Origin: JBBDSJ01 sp040905025
Lineage (GTDB): Bacteria > Pseudomonadota > Gammaproteobacteria > Methylohalomonadales > Methylohalomonadaceae
Assembly: GCA_040905025.1 (NCBI GenBank)
Contig: JBBDSJ010000084.1
Location: 1 to 30,624, forward strand
Direction of reading: 5' to 3'
DNA: 30,624 nt
Both the position numbers and the translations under genes were made by a program. Below the pieces are notes generated by a model. That model searched no databases. It was not told the origin of the DNA and saw only the letters and a list, made by a program, of their open reading frames with translations. Positions 1-6,719 of the stretch are shown in pieces (the stretch's first letter is position 1; every line of letters starts with the position of its first letter).

Positions 1-77
1 GCATTTCGGCTGAACGGGTGCGCCAGCTTGAGCAAACAGCATTTAAAAAAATGCGGGCACAATTGCTGGCGGGCTGA
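1..77 (+). CDS. rpoH: RNA polymerase heat-shock sigma factor (sigma-32), C-terminal end only
   Basis: Only the last 24 codons are present (frame beginning at base 3, TGA at 75-77); the gene is cut by the window edge. The encoded tail contains SAERVRQLEQTAFKKMRAQL, which matches the helix-turn-helix recognition helix of sigma region 4.2 at the end of RpoH-type sigma factors (family knowledge: S-AERVRQLE-x-x-A-x-KK-LR). RpoH directs transcription of heat-shock genes. It converges on the XRE gene with only 10 bases between the two stop codons. Assignment to RpoH rather than another sigma-70 member rests on the short tail ending soon after the KK-x-R motif and on recall, so it is probable rather than certain. 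Confidence 0.75.
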   Translation, partial: ISAERVRQLEQTAFKKMRAQLLAG

Positions 78-87
78 TACACGCCTG

Positions 88-444
88 TTATTTTTCCATT
101 GCCCGTAATAACAGCAGAATTGCACTACGTTCTTGCCTCGGCAACCCTTCAAAACGCGCCACCAGTTCGGCAATTTCCGCTGAGCGGTACTGATTGTTGC
201 CCACCGACCAGTCACCGGTTGTGTCTTTAATCCCGTCCCCAGCGCGTTCGCCGGTTGCCAGCCAAGCGTAGCTTACATTCAGTAACCTGGCGATCTGCTC
301 CAGGCGTTGCTGACGCGGAACCGTGCCGATGGCCGACTCCCACTGCGTGCAGGCGCTACGCGTCACACCCAACAATTCGGCAAAGCGTGCCTGTGACAGG
401 CCCGCAGCCTGTCGGGCTTGCTTGATGCGTTCAGCCAGCGACAT
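88..444 (-). CDS. XRE-family helix-turn-helix transcriptional regulator
   Basis: The product is 118 residues. Residues about 5-62 form a Cro/CI-type HTH: LAERIKQARQAAGLSQARFA, then a turn and a recognition helix around TRSACTQWESA, then the closing helix LEQIARLLNVSYAWLATGE. The remaining ~50 residues carry no LexA-type peptidase motif, so this is a short repressor-like protein without an autocleavage domain. It is divergent from the small gene at 551, with 106 bases between the starts. A perfect inverted repeat in that gap overlaps promoter-like elements for both genes, which suggests autoregulation. Such pairs are common in phage-like modules and in stand-alone regulators. The target is unknown. 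Confidence 0.85.
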   Translation of the reverse strand: MSLAERIKQARQAAGLSQARFAELLGVTRSACTQWESAIGTVPRQQRLEQIARLLNVSYAWLATGERAGDGIKDTTGDWSVGNNQYRSAEIAELVARFEGLPRQERSAILLLLRAMEK

Positions 445-483
445 GTGCGCAGTTTAGTGACGCGCGAGCTGCTTGATGAGGAC

Positions 484-520
484 AGTATGGCTTGACAGTG
501 ATGGTTAGCCAAACTAACCT
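484..520. promoter_or_regulatory. Divergent promoters with a palindromic operator candidate
   Basis: A perfect inverted repeat, GGTTAG-CCAAA-CTAACC, lies at 503-519. On the plus strand a consensus -35 TTGACA (492-497) is followed 17 bases later by a weak -10 TAACCT (515-520), which falls inside the repeat. On the minus strand TTGGCT (507-512) and CATACT (484-489), also 17 apart, give a promoter for the XRE gene whose -35 is inside the same repeat. One bound repressor could therefore block both promoters. The repeat is seen directly; its use as the XRE operator is inferred. Confidence 0.6.
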
Positions 521-550
521 GCTTCCAAGGATAACGGGGAGGCCATACCG

Positions 551-862
551 ATGGATTCGGCGTCGCATCACAGCGTCACATCAATTCAACGACTTGTTTT
601 AAATGTAATGGAGAAATACGGCATTTGTGTTGCCGATATCTCCCACAAAGCCAACTGTAGCGAAGATGCAGTCTACAACTCGCTTGACCTGATCAATTTT
701 CAGCATCATCCACTCATTGAGGTTTTGCGAGTACGTGCAGCAATCGAGGTAGCGCTGCGAGAAGCCGGTTGCACACTATCCCGCTCATCTCTTTGGATGG
801 AATATGACAAAAAAATCAAACAGCGGCCGGCAGCGTATATGGATCATAAGCCGCCAGCTTGA
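551..862 (+). CDS. Small unknown protein, possible helix-turn-helix partner of the XRE regulator
   Basis: The product is 103 residues and I do not recognise a named family. The start is well supported: GGGGAGG sits at 537-543, eight bases before the ATG. The segment at residues ~25-50 (ICVADISHKANCSEDAVYNS) resembles a helix-turn-helix, and a helical stretch follows (IEVLRVRAAIEVALREAG). The tail is basic and proline-containing. There is no signal peptide or membrane segment. The gene is divergent from the XRE gene and shares its operator region, so a regulatory or Cro-like role is plausible but unproven. It is not obviously linked to rpoH or the cox genes on either side. Confidence 0.6.
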   Translation: MDSASHHSVTSIQRLVLNVMEKYGICVADISHKANCSEDAVYNSLDLINFQHHPLIEVLRVRAAIEVALREAGCTLSRSSLWMEYDKKIKQRPAAYMDHKPPA

Positions 863-1296
863 TTGATTCGGCTTGCCACACCTGCTGTATATTCCGCATT
901 TTGCTGTTACTTCCGTTTACTGGTTCCAGGGATCCCAAACGGGTAATTCATTGTCTCCTGACAGTGCTGTATTCACTGCATTTATATGGATCCCTTGCGG
1001 TACAGGGAGGCACCACGTTTTTATCTGCATGCCAAACACCGTAAGGCCGGCCTGTCTCGTCTCCCGGACAAACCTTATCCCCGAACATCAGCAAGCGTCG
1101 CTGTTATACGCACGCCTGTTGCATTCCCGACTCCTGCTTGAATGCTGGCACTGCCGCAGGGCAAGGCGATGAAAGATGAGAAGCGGGCACACCAGTCAAT
1201 CGCATTGCTGTTGCAGGATCGTCGCGGCGATCTGATTCTGGCAGGACAGCAGCTTGTAATAGAATAAACGGGGAACAGCACAAGCTTGTTTGACGA
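863..1296. other. 434-base stretch without a convincing gene
   Basis: Reading frames here are short and have unnatural composition. The only one with ordinary-looking protein is ATG 1142 to TAA 1267 on the plus strand (41 aa, containing KAMKDEKRAHQSIALLLQDR). It opens directly after an in-frame TGA (TGAATG) and has no clear ribosome-binding site at its first ATG. It could be a gene remnant or chance. I see no terminator with a T tract downstream of ctaB, no tRNA and no sizeable repeat. Confidence 0.4.
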
Positions 1297-2205
1297 TCAG
1301 AAATAACCCAGCAACAGCGGCATGTAGTGATCCATCAACAACACGGCAAACAAGCCCATCAGGTACCAGATGGAAAACCTGAAGGTTTGCATCGCCAGTC
1401 GATCACTGTGATCAACCTGCATACGAATGGCGTAATAAAGAAAGCCACCACCGAGCAATACCGCACCAGCCAAATAAAGCAGGCCGCTCATGTAAATCAC
1501 ATACGGCAACAGACTGACAAGAAACAGCACAATGGTGTAAAGCAAAATATGCAACCGGGTAAATTCAACACCATGCGTCACCGGCAGCATCGGAATATCG
1601 ACACTGGCATATTCTTCACGCCGGTAGATGGCCAGCGCCCAGAAATGCGGTGGTGTCCAGGCAAAGATAATCAGAAACAGCAGAAGCGCCTGGGGATCCA
1701 GTGTACCGGTCACTGCCGTCCAGCCCAGCACCGGTGGTGCCGCACCTGCCGCACCTCCGATAACGATGTTCTGCGGTGTCGCGCGCTTGAGATACAGTGA
1801 ATATATGAAACCATAGCCGATGAGTGAAAACAGGGTCAGTACGGCTGTCAACACATTCACAAACCCTGCCAGAATAAACATCGACAAACCGCACAACATA
1901 AATGCAAACAGTATTGCCGACTGGGCGCTGACATTGCCGCGCGGCAACGGCCGGCGACTGGTGCGCGCCATTGCCGAATCTATCTGATGATCAACCACAT
2001 GATTGACGGCTGCTGCTGATGCTGATGCCAGACCAATACCCAGTGTGCCAAAGACCAGCGCCGATAGCGGCACCATGCCGGGCGTTGCCAAAAACATGCC
2101 GACCACTGCGGTAAAGACAATCAACGCAATAATCTTGGGCTTGCATAGCGCCAGATAGTCACCCCGGTTGGCGAATGCGCGCGCAGCAATGCTTGAGTTT
2201 GACAT
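1297..2205 (-). CDS. ctaB: Protoheme IX farnesyltransferase (heme O synthase)
   Basis: This UbiA-family membrane prenyltransferase attaches a farnesyl group to heme b to make heme O, the precursor of the heme A used by the oxidase encoded upstream. The product has 302 residues from the ATG at 2205; a GTG one codon earlier is an alternative. The substrate/Mg motif is clear at residues 68-87: N68, D72, D76 and then RTSRRPLP. The N-terminal CKPKIIALI is typical of the family. Seven to nine hydrophobic segments follow. It lies six bases after the ctaA stop and ends the minus-strand group. CyoE is the equivalent name in bo3-type operons. Confidence 0.95.
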   Translation of the reverse strand: MSNSSIAARAFANRGDYLALCKPKIIALIVFTAVVGMFLATPGMVPLSALVFGTLGIGLASASAAAVNHVVDHQIDSAMARTSRRPLPRGNVSAQSAILFAFMLCGLSMFILAGFVNVLTAVLTLFSLIGYGFIYSLYLKRATPQNIVIGGAAGAAPPVLGWTAVTGTLDPQALLLFLIIFAWTPPHFWALAIYRREEYASVDIPMLPVTHGVEFTRLHILLYTIVLFLVSLLPYVIYMSGLLYLAGAVLLGGGFLYYAIRMQVDHSDRLAMQTFRFSIWYLMGLFAVLLMDHYMPLLLGYF

Positions 2206-2211
2206 CACGAT

Positions 2212-3237
2212 TTAGCCCCGTACCTGTATCGGCTGGCTGCTGGTTTGATGTAACAAGGTGATCACTGCCATTAATAGCAGGGCGGCACCGGCATTGTGTG
2301 CAACGGCCAACCACAATGGCAGCATCCAGTAGATATTCGCAATCCCGATGACAATTTGCAGTGCCAACGCTGCCAGCATCAGTCCCGCACTGAATTTGAC
2401 CATCTTTGACCCGCGGATCATAGCATGCACGGCCACACCGCCAACGACCAGCAGGGTTACCAGCGCGCCCAGCCGATGCATAACATGCACAGCTGTCATT
2501 GCGTCACCTGACAATACTCCACCCTCGTAATCAACACCGAGACCACGCCAGAAGGTAAAACCGTCATGAAAATCCATCGAGTCCGGCCACCACTGGCCGC
2601 GGCAGGTCGGAAAGTCCGCACAAACAAGCGCCGCATAATTGGTGCTGACCCAGCCACCCAGCATGATTTGCATGAACACGACTACCAGCGCCAGGATCAC
2701 CCAGGGCTTTAGCGCGCTATCCCGCGTCTGGCGAATCGGCAGACTGCCCGCACCGGCCTGACTGCGCAAAACCAGCCACCAGAGCATTGACAGAATGGTC
2801 ATGCCGCCCAGCAGGTGCGCAAGCACAACGGCGGGTTTCAGCAACAGCGTCACCGTCCACATGCCTAACGCCGCCTGAAACGCCACCAGTAGCGGCAAAA
2901 GCAAGGCGATAATGAATGGCTGGCCCGGCTGCTGACGACGTTGCCACGCCAGAACAGCCAGAGCCAGAATTAGTAACCCCATAAACCCGGCGAGATAACG
3001 GTGAATCATCTCCTTCCATGCCTTATCATGCTCATACGGACGCATCAATCCGGAGTCCGCCGCTATACGTGAATGTGTTTCGACGTCAGCCATAAACAAC
3101 GGACCATAACAACCGGGCCAATCCGGGCAGCCGAGACCAGCATCCGACAGACGCACATAGGCGCCAACCACGACAACAACAAATGCCAATATGAAAGTAA
3201 CACGTGCCAGCAATGCAAAAGTTGAACGCCGATGCAT
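2212..3237 (-). CDS. ctaA: Heme A synthase (COX15/CtaA family)
   Basis: This membrane enzyme oxidises the C8 methyl of heme O to a formyl group, giving heme A for cytochrome c oxidase. The product is 341 residues with eight predicted membrane segments. The N-terminal segment ends in GAYVRLSDAGLGCPDWPGCYG, characteristic of the COX15 family. A paired, shorter motif in the second half (STNYAALVCADFPTCRGQWWP) matches the duplicated four-helix layout, and histidines such as the one in HRYLAGFMG are candidate heme ligands. Its ATG overlaps the stop codon of the preceding gene by one base (TAATG), indicating translational coupling. It is directly followed by ctaB, the enzyme that makes its substrate. 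Confidence 0.94.
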   Translation of the reverse strand: MHRRSTFALLARVTFILAFVVVVVGAYVRLSDAGLGCPDWPGCYGPLFMADVETHSRIAADSGLMRPYEHDKAWKEMIHRYLAGFMGLLILALAVLAWQRRQQPGQPFIIALLLPLLVAFQAALGMWTVTLLLKPAVVLAHLLGGMTILSMLWWLVLRSQAGAGSLPIRQTRDSALKPWVILALVVVFMQIMLGGWVSTNYAALVCADFPTCRGQWWPDSMDFHDGFTFWRGLGVDYEGGVLSGDAMTAVHVMHRLGALVTLLVVGGVAVHAMIRGSKMVKFSAGLMLAALALQIVIGIANIYWMLPLWLAVAHNAGAALLLMAVITLLHQTSSQPIQVRG

Positions 3238-3860
3238 TAACCTATCCTCGATGCCTTAAGCAGTTTGTTCAGATCCTTGATGATCTTGAGCGGCTCGGCA
3301 TCAACACGATAGCGCAGAACCAGATTACCGAGCGGATCGATCAAATACAGACTGTCATCCTCGAGTACATTCGCTGCATCGTCGTATCGAAAATCCTCCG
3401 GCTGAATAGCGGCCGCATTCTGGCTCATATCCAGCACCAACGTGCCATCATAATCAGCAAGCAGTTCGGCAAGATCGGCCTGATTGCCCGCGTCAGTCAT
3501 CCAGACACGTTCAAGGTTATGTGTATAGCGGCCAGCAGCAAGCCGTATCTGACGCATGCGATAAAGACTTTCATAACAGGCTTCATCGCAGGGGCCCGGC
3601 GCAATATAAAGCAGTATCCACTTGCCATGTAAGGATTGTTCGGCAGCATCTCCAAGCCGCGGATCATAGACCGGCACATCCGCGATCTGCCGGAGTGGCT
3701 GGTACAAATCACCATGCCTTACACTCATGCGATCGATAATGTCAGTGTAATTCAGAATAATCCACGAACCTAAAAACGGTGCGCTGAATAATAGCGCCAT
3801 GATGACAAGAATAAAACGGCCTTCCCGGCGCTTTACAATCGCCTGATTATCATTATCCAT
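3237..3860 (-). CDS. Sco-like, membrane-anchored thioredoxin-fold protein of the cox locus
   Basis: From the ATG at 3860 the product is 207 residues; ATGs at 3872 and 3932 in the same frame are alternatives. 3860 is preferred because it overlaps the SURF1 stop by only eight bases. Residues ~16-37 form one membrane anchor. The rest reads as a periplasmic thioredoxin fold with a C-x3-C pair (C91-DEA-C95, in APGPCDEACYESL) and a late DPLGNLVLRY strand-turn. Sco copper chaperones have CxxxC plus a downstream histidine in a VDHS-type motif. Here the equivalent stretch reads LEDDSLYLID, so the histidine seems to be aspartate. It probably assists CuA/CuB assembly or redox control, but ordinary Sco copper transfer is doubtful. 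Confidence 0.75.
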   Translation of the reverse strand: MDNDNQAIVKRREGRFILVIMALLFSAPFLGSWIILNYTDIIDRMSVRHGDLYQPLRQIADVPVYDPRLGDAAEQSLHGKWILLYIAPGPCDEACYESLYRMRQIRLAAGRYTHNLERVWMTDAGNQADLAELLADYDGTLVLDMSQNAAAIQPEDFRYDDAANVLEDDSLYLIDPLGNLVLRYRVDAEPLKIIKDLNKLLKASRIG

Positions 3861-4620
3861 TGTGTTTTTCATTTTCTGATTTGATGGCTTGTGTTTTTGT
3901 CTTTTCAGCAGTTTTACGCGTATTGACAACAATAAAAATTACCAGCAATGTCGCCGCTAATGCAAACCATTGAAAAGCATAACCCAGATGCCGTTCACGG
4001 CCTATGCCCGGCATACCGGCAAGTGGATCAGCCTGGCTGGTGGATCCCGGCTGCAATAAAAACGGCAACAACTTACAACCACTGTGTTGTGATAGTTCTG
4101 TTGTATCTATGCGCTGCGCCCGAAACAGTTTCTCAGTCAGCGGCTCCAGGCGATGCTCAGCCAGCAGGATGCCGGTAGCCGGTTCAGGAATGGCACGACC
4201 CTGAATGTCTGCTGCAGACACGGCAGCCTCCAGATCCGGCGGCAATCGCCGGTCACTACCTGCCGGGACCCAGCCCTGCTCGACCAACAGGCATTCCGGC
4301 TTCCCGGACAAATCCAGAACTGCATAGATTTTATAACCAGCTTCACGCTTGACCACCTGATTATCAAGCAAATACCGCAATGGCAAATACCGGCCGGCGG
4401 CCCTGACGGGGCGCCAAAACATGTCCTCGGGTATTTCCACGAAAGCATTCAGATCAACACGCTCCGCCTGATAACGTGCCTGAAATTCATCCTGCAGCTG
4501 CAGCTTTTGATCAGCCCGGTCCAGCTGCCAAAAGCCAAGCGCCAGCAACAGCGGGAAAACCAGCAAGGTTAGCAACGCCGGCCCACGGTTCGGGACAAAT
4601 TCATAACGGCCAATACGCAT
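3853..4620 (-). CDS. SURF1-family cytochrome oxidase assembly protein
   Basis: SURF1 proteins help insert heme a into oxidase subunit I. The product has the family layout: an N-terminal membrane helix (PALLTLLVFPLLLALGFWQL followed by DRADQK), a long periplasmic domain with the conserved pattern around RPVRAAGRY and LLVEQGWVPAG, and a C-terminal membrane helix ending near HLGYAFQWFALAATLLVIFIV. I chose ATG 4620 (255 aa), giving MRIGRYEFVPNRG, which resembles family N-termini; the frame stays open to an ATG at 4656 (267 aa). Neither start has a good ribosome-binding site. It is divergent from the twin-membrane gene at 4705 and overlaps the Sco-like gene. Confidence 0.9.
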   Translation of the reverse strand: MRIGRYEFVPNRGPALLTLLVFPLLLALGFWQLDRADQKLQLQDEFQARYQAERVDLNAFVEIPEDMFWRPVRAAGRYLPLRYLLDNQVVKREAGYKIYAVLDLSGKPECLLVEQGWVPAGSDRRLPPDLEAAVSAADIQGRAIPEPATGILLAEHRLEPLTEKLFRAQRIDTTELSQHSGCKLLPFLLQPGSTSQADPLAGMPGIGRERHLGYAFQWFALAATLLVIFIVVNTRKTAEKTKTQAIKSENEKHNG

Positions 4621-4704
4621 CAATTCAGTGCCAATCCACGATCGCAGCGTGCGCATATCGCGTTATAATCAAGTGAAGCCATTATATTCAGGATGTAAAA
4701 GCGT

Positions 4705-4917
4705 ATGCTTCCGCCACTGTTGTACAAAACCATTATTGTCATATTCCTGCTGTTGATCCTGGCATCCCTGACCAGCGGATTGTATTACCTGATCCGGGAT
4801 CGCGGCATGTCTGATCGCACGGTCAAGGCGCTAACGGTCCGCATTGGCCTGTCCCTGACACTGTTTTTCCTGCTTATAATCGGTTTTGCCACCGGCGTCA
4901 TTCAGCCGGGCGGCTGA
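4705..4917 (+). CDS. Twin-transmembrane small protein (DUF2909 type) of the cox locus
   Basis: The product is 70 residues with two hydrophobic helices (about 8-29 and 48-66) joined by a short charged loop containing RDRGMSDRTVKALTVR. This size and pattern match the small DUF2909 proteins commonly found between coxC and SURF1 in pseudomonad-type cox clusters; I rely on memory for that match. The function is not established, and a role in oxidase assembly or stability is inferred from position only. It is on the plus strand, opposite to the surrounding cox genes, and converges on coxC across a strong hairpin terminator. A TATAAT hexamer at 4664-4669 could be its -10, but I see no good -35. Confidence 0.8.
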   Translation: MLPPLLYKTIIVIFLLLILASLTSGLYYLIRDRGMSDRTVKALTVRIGLSLTLFFLLIIGFATGVIQPGG

Positions 4918-5020
4918 TGCTGCCTGCAAGGTAAATCCGCACGAGCAATGCCTGACAGCCACAAACGCGGGCTATCAGAAAATTAGAATCCGCTCAGCTG
5001 GTTTAATTCATCGGAAATGG

Positions 5021-5049
5021 AAAAGGCGCTGTACAAGACAGCGCCTTTT
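5021..5049. terminator. Bidirectional intrinsic terminator between the twin-TM gene and coxC
   Basis: A perfect 12-base inverted repeat, AAAAGGCGCTGT / ACAGCGCCTTTT, surrounds a five-base loop ACAAG. The A/T ends give a U-rich tail on either strand. It sits between two converging genes (ends at 4917 and 5073), so it can stop both transcripts. Confidence 0.88.
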
Positions 5050-5072
5050 CATTGGGCAAAATATCCAGGCAA

Positions 5073-5948
5073 CTACAGCCAGTAAACGAATACAAACAGC
5101 CCTAGCCAGACCACGTCAACAAAATGCCAATACCAGGCCACCGCTTCAAAGGCAAAGTGATTCTCTGAATTGAAGTGGCCCTTGATTACCCGAAACCAGA
5201 TCACCAACAGCATCAACGCGCCCATGGTGACATGGAACCCATGGAAACCCGTCAGCATGAAAAAGGTTGATCCGTAAACACCGGAGTTCAGTGTCAAACC
5301 CAGATCACGGTAGGCATGCATGTACTCATAGCCCTGAACAAACAGGAAGATCGCGCCAAGCGCAATTGTGGCAAACAACCACAACGCCAGCGGCCTGCGA
5401 TGATTTTTCTTCAATGCATGATGTGCCAGTGTAATCGTAAGACCGGAAGTTAATAGTATAAACGTATTAATGGCCGGCAAGCCCCAGGCGCCCATGAATG
5501 CACCCGGCTCGGAGTAATAAGTCCCGTCAGGAAAGGATTCCATCGGCCATGTGAATATAAATTCAGGGTAGAGGAATTGCCAGGTAGAAAAACCGGCGCC
5601 TTCACCGGCAAGCCACGGACCGGAATAAACCCGGGCATAAAACAACGCCCCGAAAAATGCGGAAAAGAACATGACTTCCGAGAAAATAAACCAGCCCATG
5701 CCCCAGCGGAAACTCATATCCACTTTGGCATTATATTTTCCGGCATGGCTTTCGATAATAACGTCACGAAACCAGCCAAACAGCAAATAGAAAAACATCA
5801 GCAGGCCCAGAACCAGAACATAATTACCGGTGTCCTGGCCATTAAGCATCATTGCTGATCCCAGAAACATAAGGAACAGCGCTACCGAGCCAAATATTGG
5901 CCAGTAGCTGGGATCAGGTACGTAATAGGCGCTATGTGAATCAGACAT
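5073..5948 (-). CDS. coxC: Cytochrome c oxidase subunit III
   Basis: This is a core membrane subunit of the aa3-type oxidase. The product is 291 residues with seven hydrophobic helices. Family signatures include FRDVIIESHAGKYNAKV, SEVMFFSAFFGALFYAR, the long run through ILLTSGLTITLAHHALK, GYEYMHAYRDLGLTLNSGVYGSTFF split across two segments, LTGFHGFHVTMGALML and the C-terminal EAVAWYWHFVDVVWL. I chose ATG 5948 (MSDSHSAYYV) because GGGG lies six bases before it; an in-frame ATG at 5954 is only two codons upstream. It follows ctaG after a 76-base AT-rich gap that may hold its own promoter. Confidence 0.96.
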   Translation of the reverse strand: MSDSHSAYYVPDPSYWPIFGSVALFLMFLGSAMMLNGQDTGNYVLVLGLLMFFYLLFGWFRDVIIESHAGKYNAKVDMSFRWGMGWFIFSEVMFFSAFFGALFYARVYSGPWLAGEGAGFSTWQFLYPEFIFTWPMESFPDGTYYSEPGAFMGAWGLPAINTFILLTSGLTITLAHHALKKNHRRPLALWLFATIALGAIFLFVQGYEYMHAYRDLGLTLNSGVYGSTFFMLTGFHGFHVTMGALMLLVIWFRVIKGHFNSENHFAFEAVAWYWHFVDVVWLGLFVFVYWL

Positions 5949-5980
5949 GTGCATCCCCTGTCATTTTTTAGCAGCTGATT

Positions 5981-6011
5981 ATTATATTTAATAGTTAATA
6001 TTGTGCAGCAA
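5981..6011 (-). promoter_or_regulatory. Possible coxC promoter
   Basis: On the minus strand a perfect -10 TATAAT (5981-5986) is preceded by TTGCTG (6006-6011) at a 19-base spacing, longer than optimal. It lies in the AT-rich gap between ctaG and coxC. It could give extra transcription of coxC. This rests on motif match only. Confidence 0.35.
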
Positions 6012-6024
6012 AACCTGAATCCGG

Positions 6025-6573
6025 TTATCCGCGATCAGCAGAGCCGGGCACTTCAAAAAACGTGTATGACAGCGTCATGACTTTATAACGATCCGATACC
6101 GCCGGATTAATTACAAATCGCACCGGCATCTCGCGCAGCTCGCCCGGCTGCAATGTCTGCTCGGTAAAACAGAAACACTCTGTTTTATTGAAATGTACCG
6201 ATGCCGGCCCCGGGCTGACACTGGGAATCGCCTGGCCGACAATAACGCGGTCAGAATTGTTCTTGACATAATAGGTCGCTTCGCCAATCTCGCCGGGATG
6301 GACAGAGACTTCATCTGTCATTGGCCCGAATTCCCAGGGCAGATTCCCGTTCACATTGGAAATCAGCTCAACCCTGACGCTGCGACTGCGATCCACGCCT
6401 TCGGCATCAAGCAGGGCGGCACTGGTTTCACCGGTTTTACCGTTCAGGCCGGTAATATCACACAACACATTATATATCGGCACCATGGCATAGCCGAAGC
6501 CAAACATGGCAACGGCGATTACTGCCAGCTTGACTGCTGTACGTTGGCCGGAATTTGCTGATGCTGTCGTCAT
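6025..6573 (-). CDS. ctaG: Cytochrome c oxidase assembly protein CtaG/Cox11 (CuB insertion)
   Basis: Cox11 proteins deliver copper to the CuB site of subunit I. The product is 182 residues: a membrane anchor at ~13-31, a conserved cysteine after it (IYNVLCDITGLNGKT, C38), then a periplasmic immunoglobulin-like domain with the copper-binding motif CFCF (C133 and C135) in HFNKTECFCFTEQTL. VNGNLPWEFGPM is also typical. Its ATG overlaps the stop of the 45-aa gene in an ATGA arrangement, showing tight coupling with that gene and coxA. Confidence 0.96.
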   Translation of the reverse strand: MTTASANSGQRTAVKLAVIAVAMFGFGYAMVPIYNVLCDITGLNGKTGETSAALLDAEGVDRSRSVRVELISNVNGNLPWEFGPMTDEVSVHPGEIGEATYYVKNNSDRVIVGQAIPSVSPGPASVHFNKTECFCFTEQTLQPGELREMPVRFVINPAVSDRYKVMTLSYTFFEVPGSADRG

Positions 6574-6707
6574 ATCAGATATTGGAACAGAAAATAGCCG
6601 GCGTACAGACAGACAACGAATACACCGAGACCGATAGCGGTCCAGAGACTGCGGCGCTTGCGCGCCGCAAAATCATAGTCGCTATCGTAGTCATGTTTCT
6701 GCGTCAT
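6570..6707 (-). CDS. Small single-span membrane protein between coxA and ctaG
   Basis: This short gene encodes 45 residues: MTQKHDYDSDYDFAARKRR, then one hydrophobic helix of about 24 residues (LWTAIGLGVF through FQYLI). It starts 12 bases after the coxA stop, and its TGA overlaps the ctaG ATG as ATGA, so it is almost certainly translated. The N-terminus is rich in acidic residues, followed by a KRR cluster before the helix, predicting a cytoplasmic N-terminus. Short single-span proteins at this position are known in other proteobacterial cox operons and are called small assembly proteins. A role in oxidase assembly is inferred from context. Confidence 0.8.
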   Translation of the reverse strand: MTQKHDYDSDYDFAARKRRSLWTAIGLGVFVVCLYAGYFLFQYLI

Positions 6708-6719
6708 GGCCTGTATGGC

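Noticed and set aside
1075..1281. 68-codon minus-strand frame downstream of ctaB
   Set aside because: Composition is Cys/Ser/Arg-rich with no recognisable features or ribosome-binding site; it does not resemble a Sco remnant.
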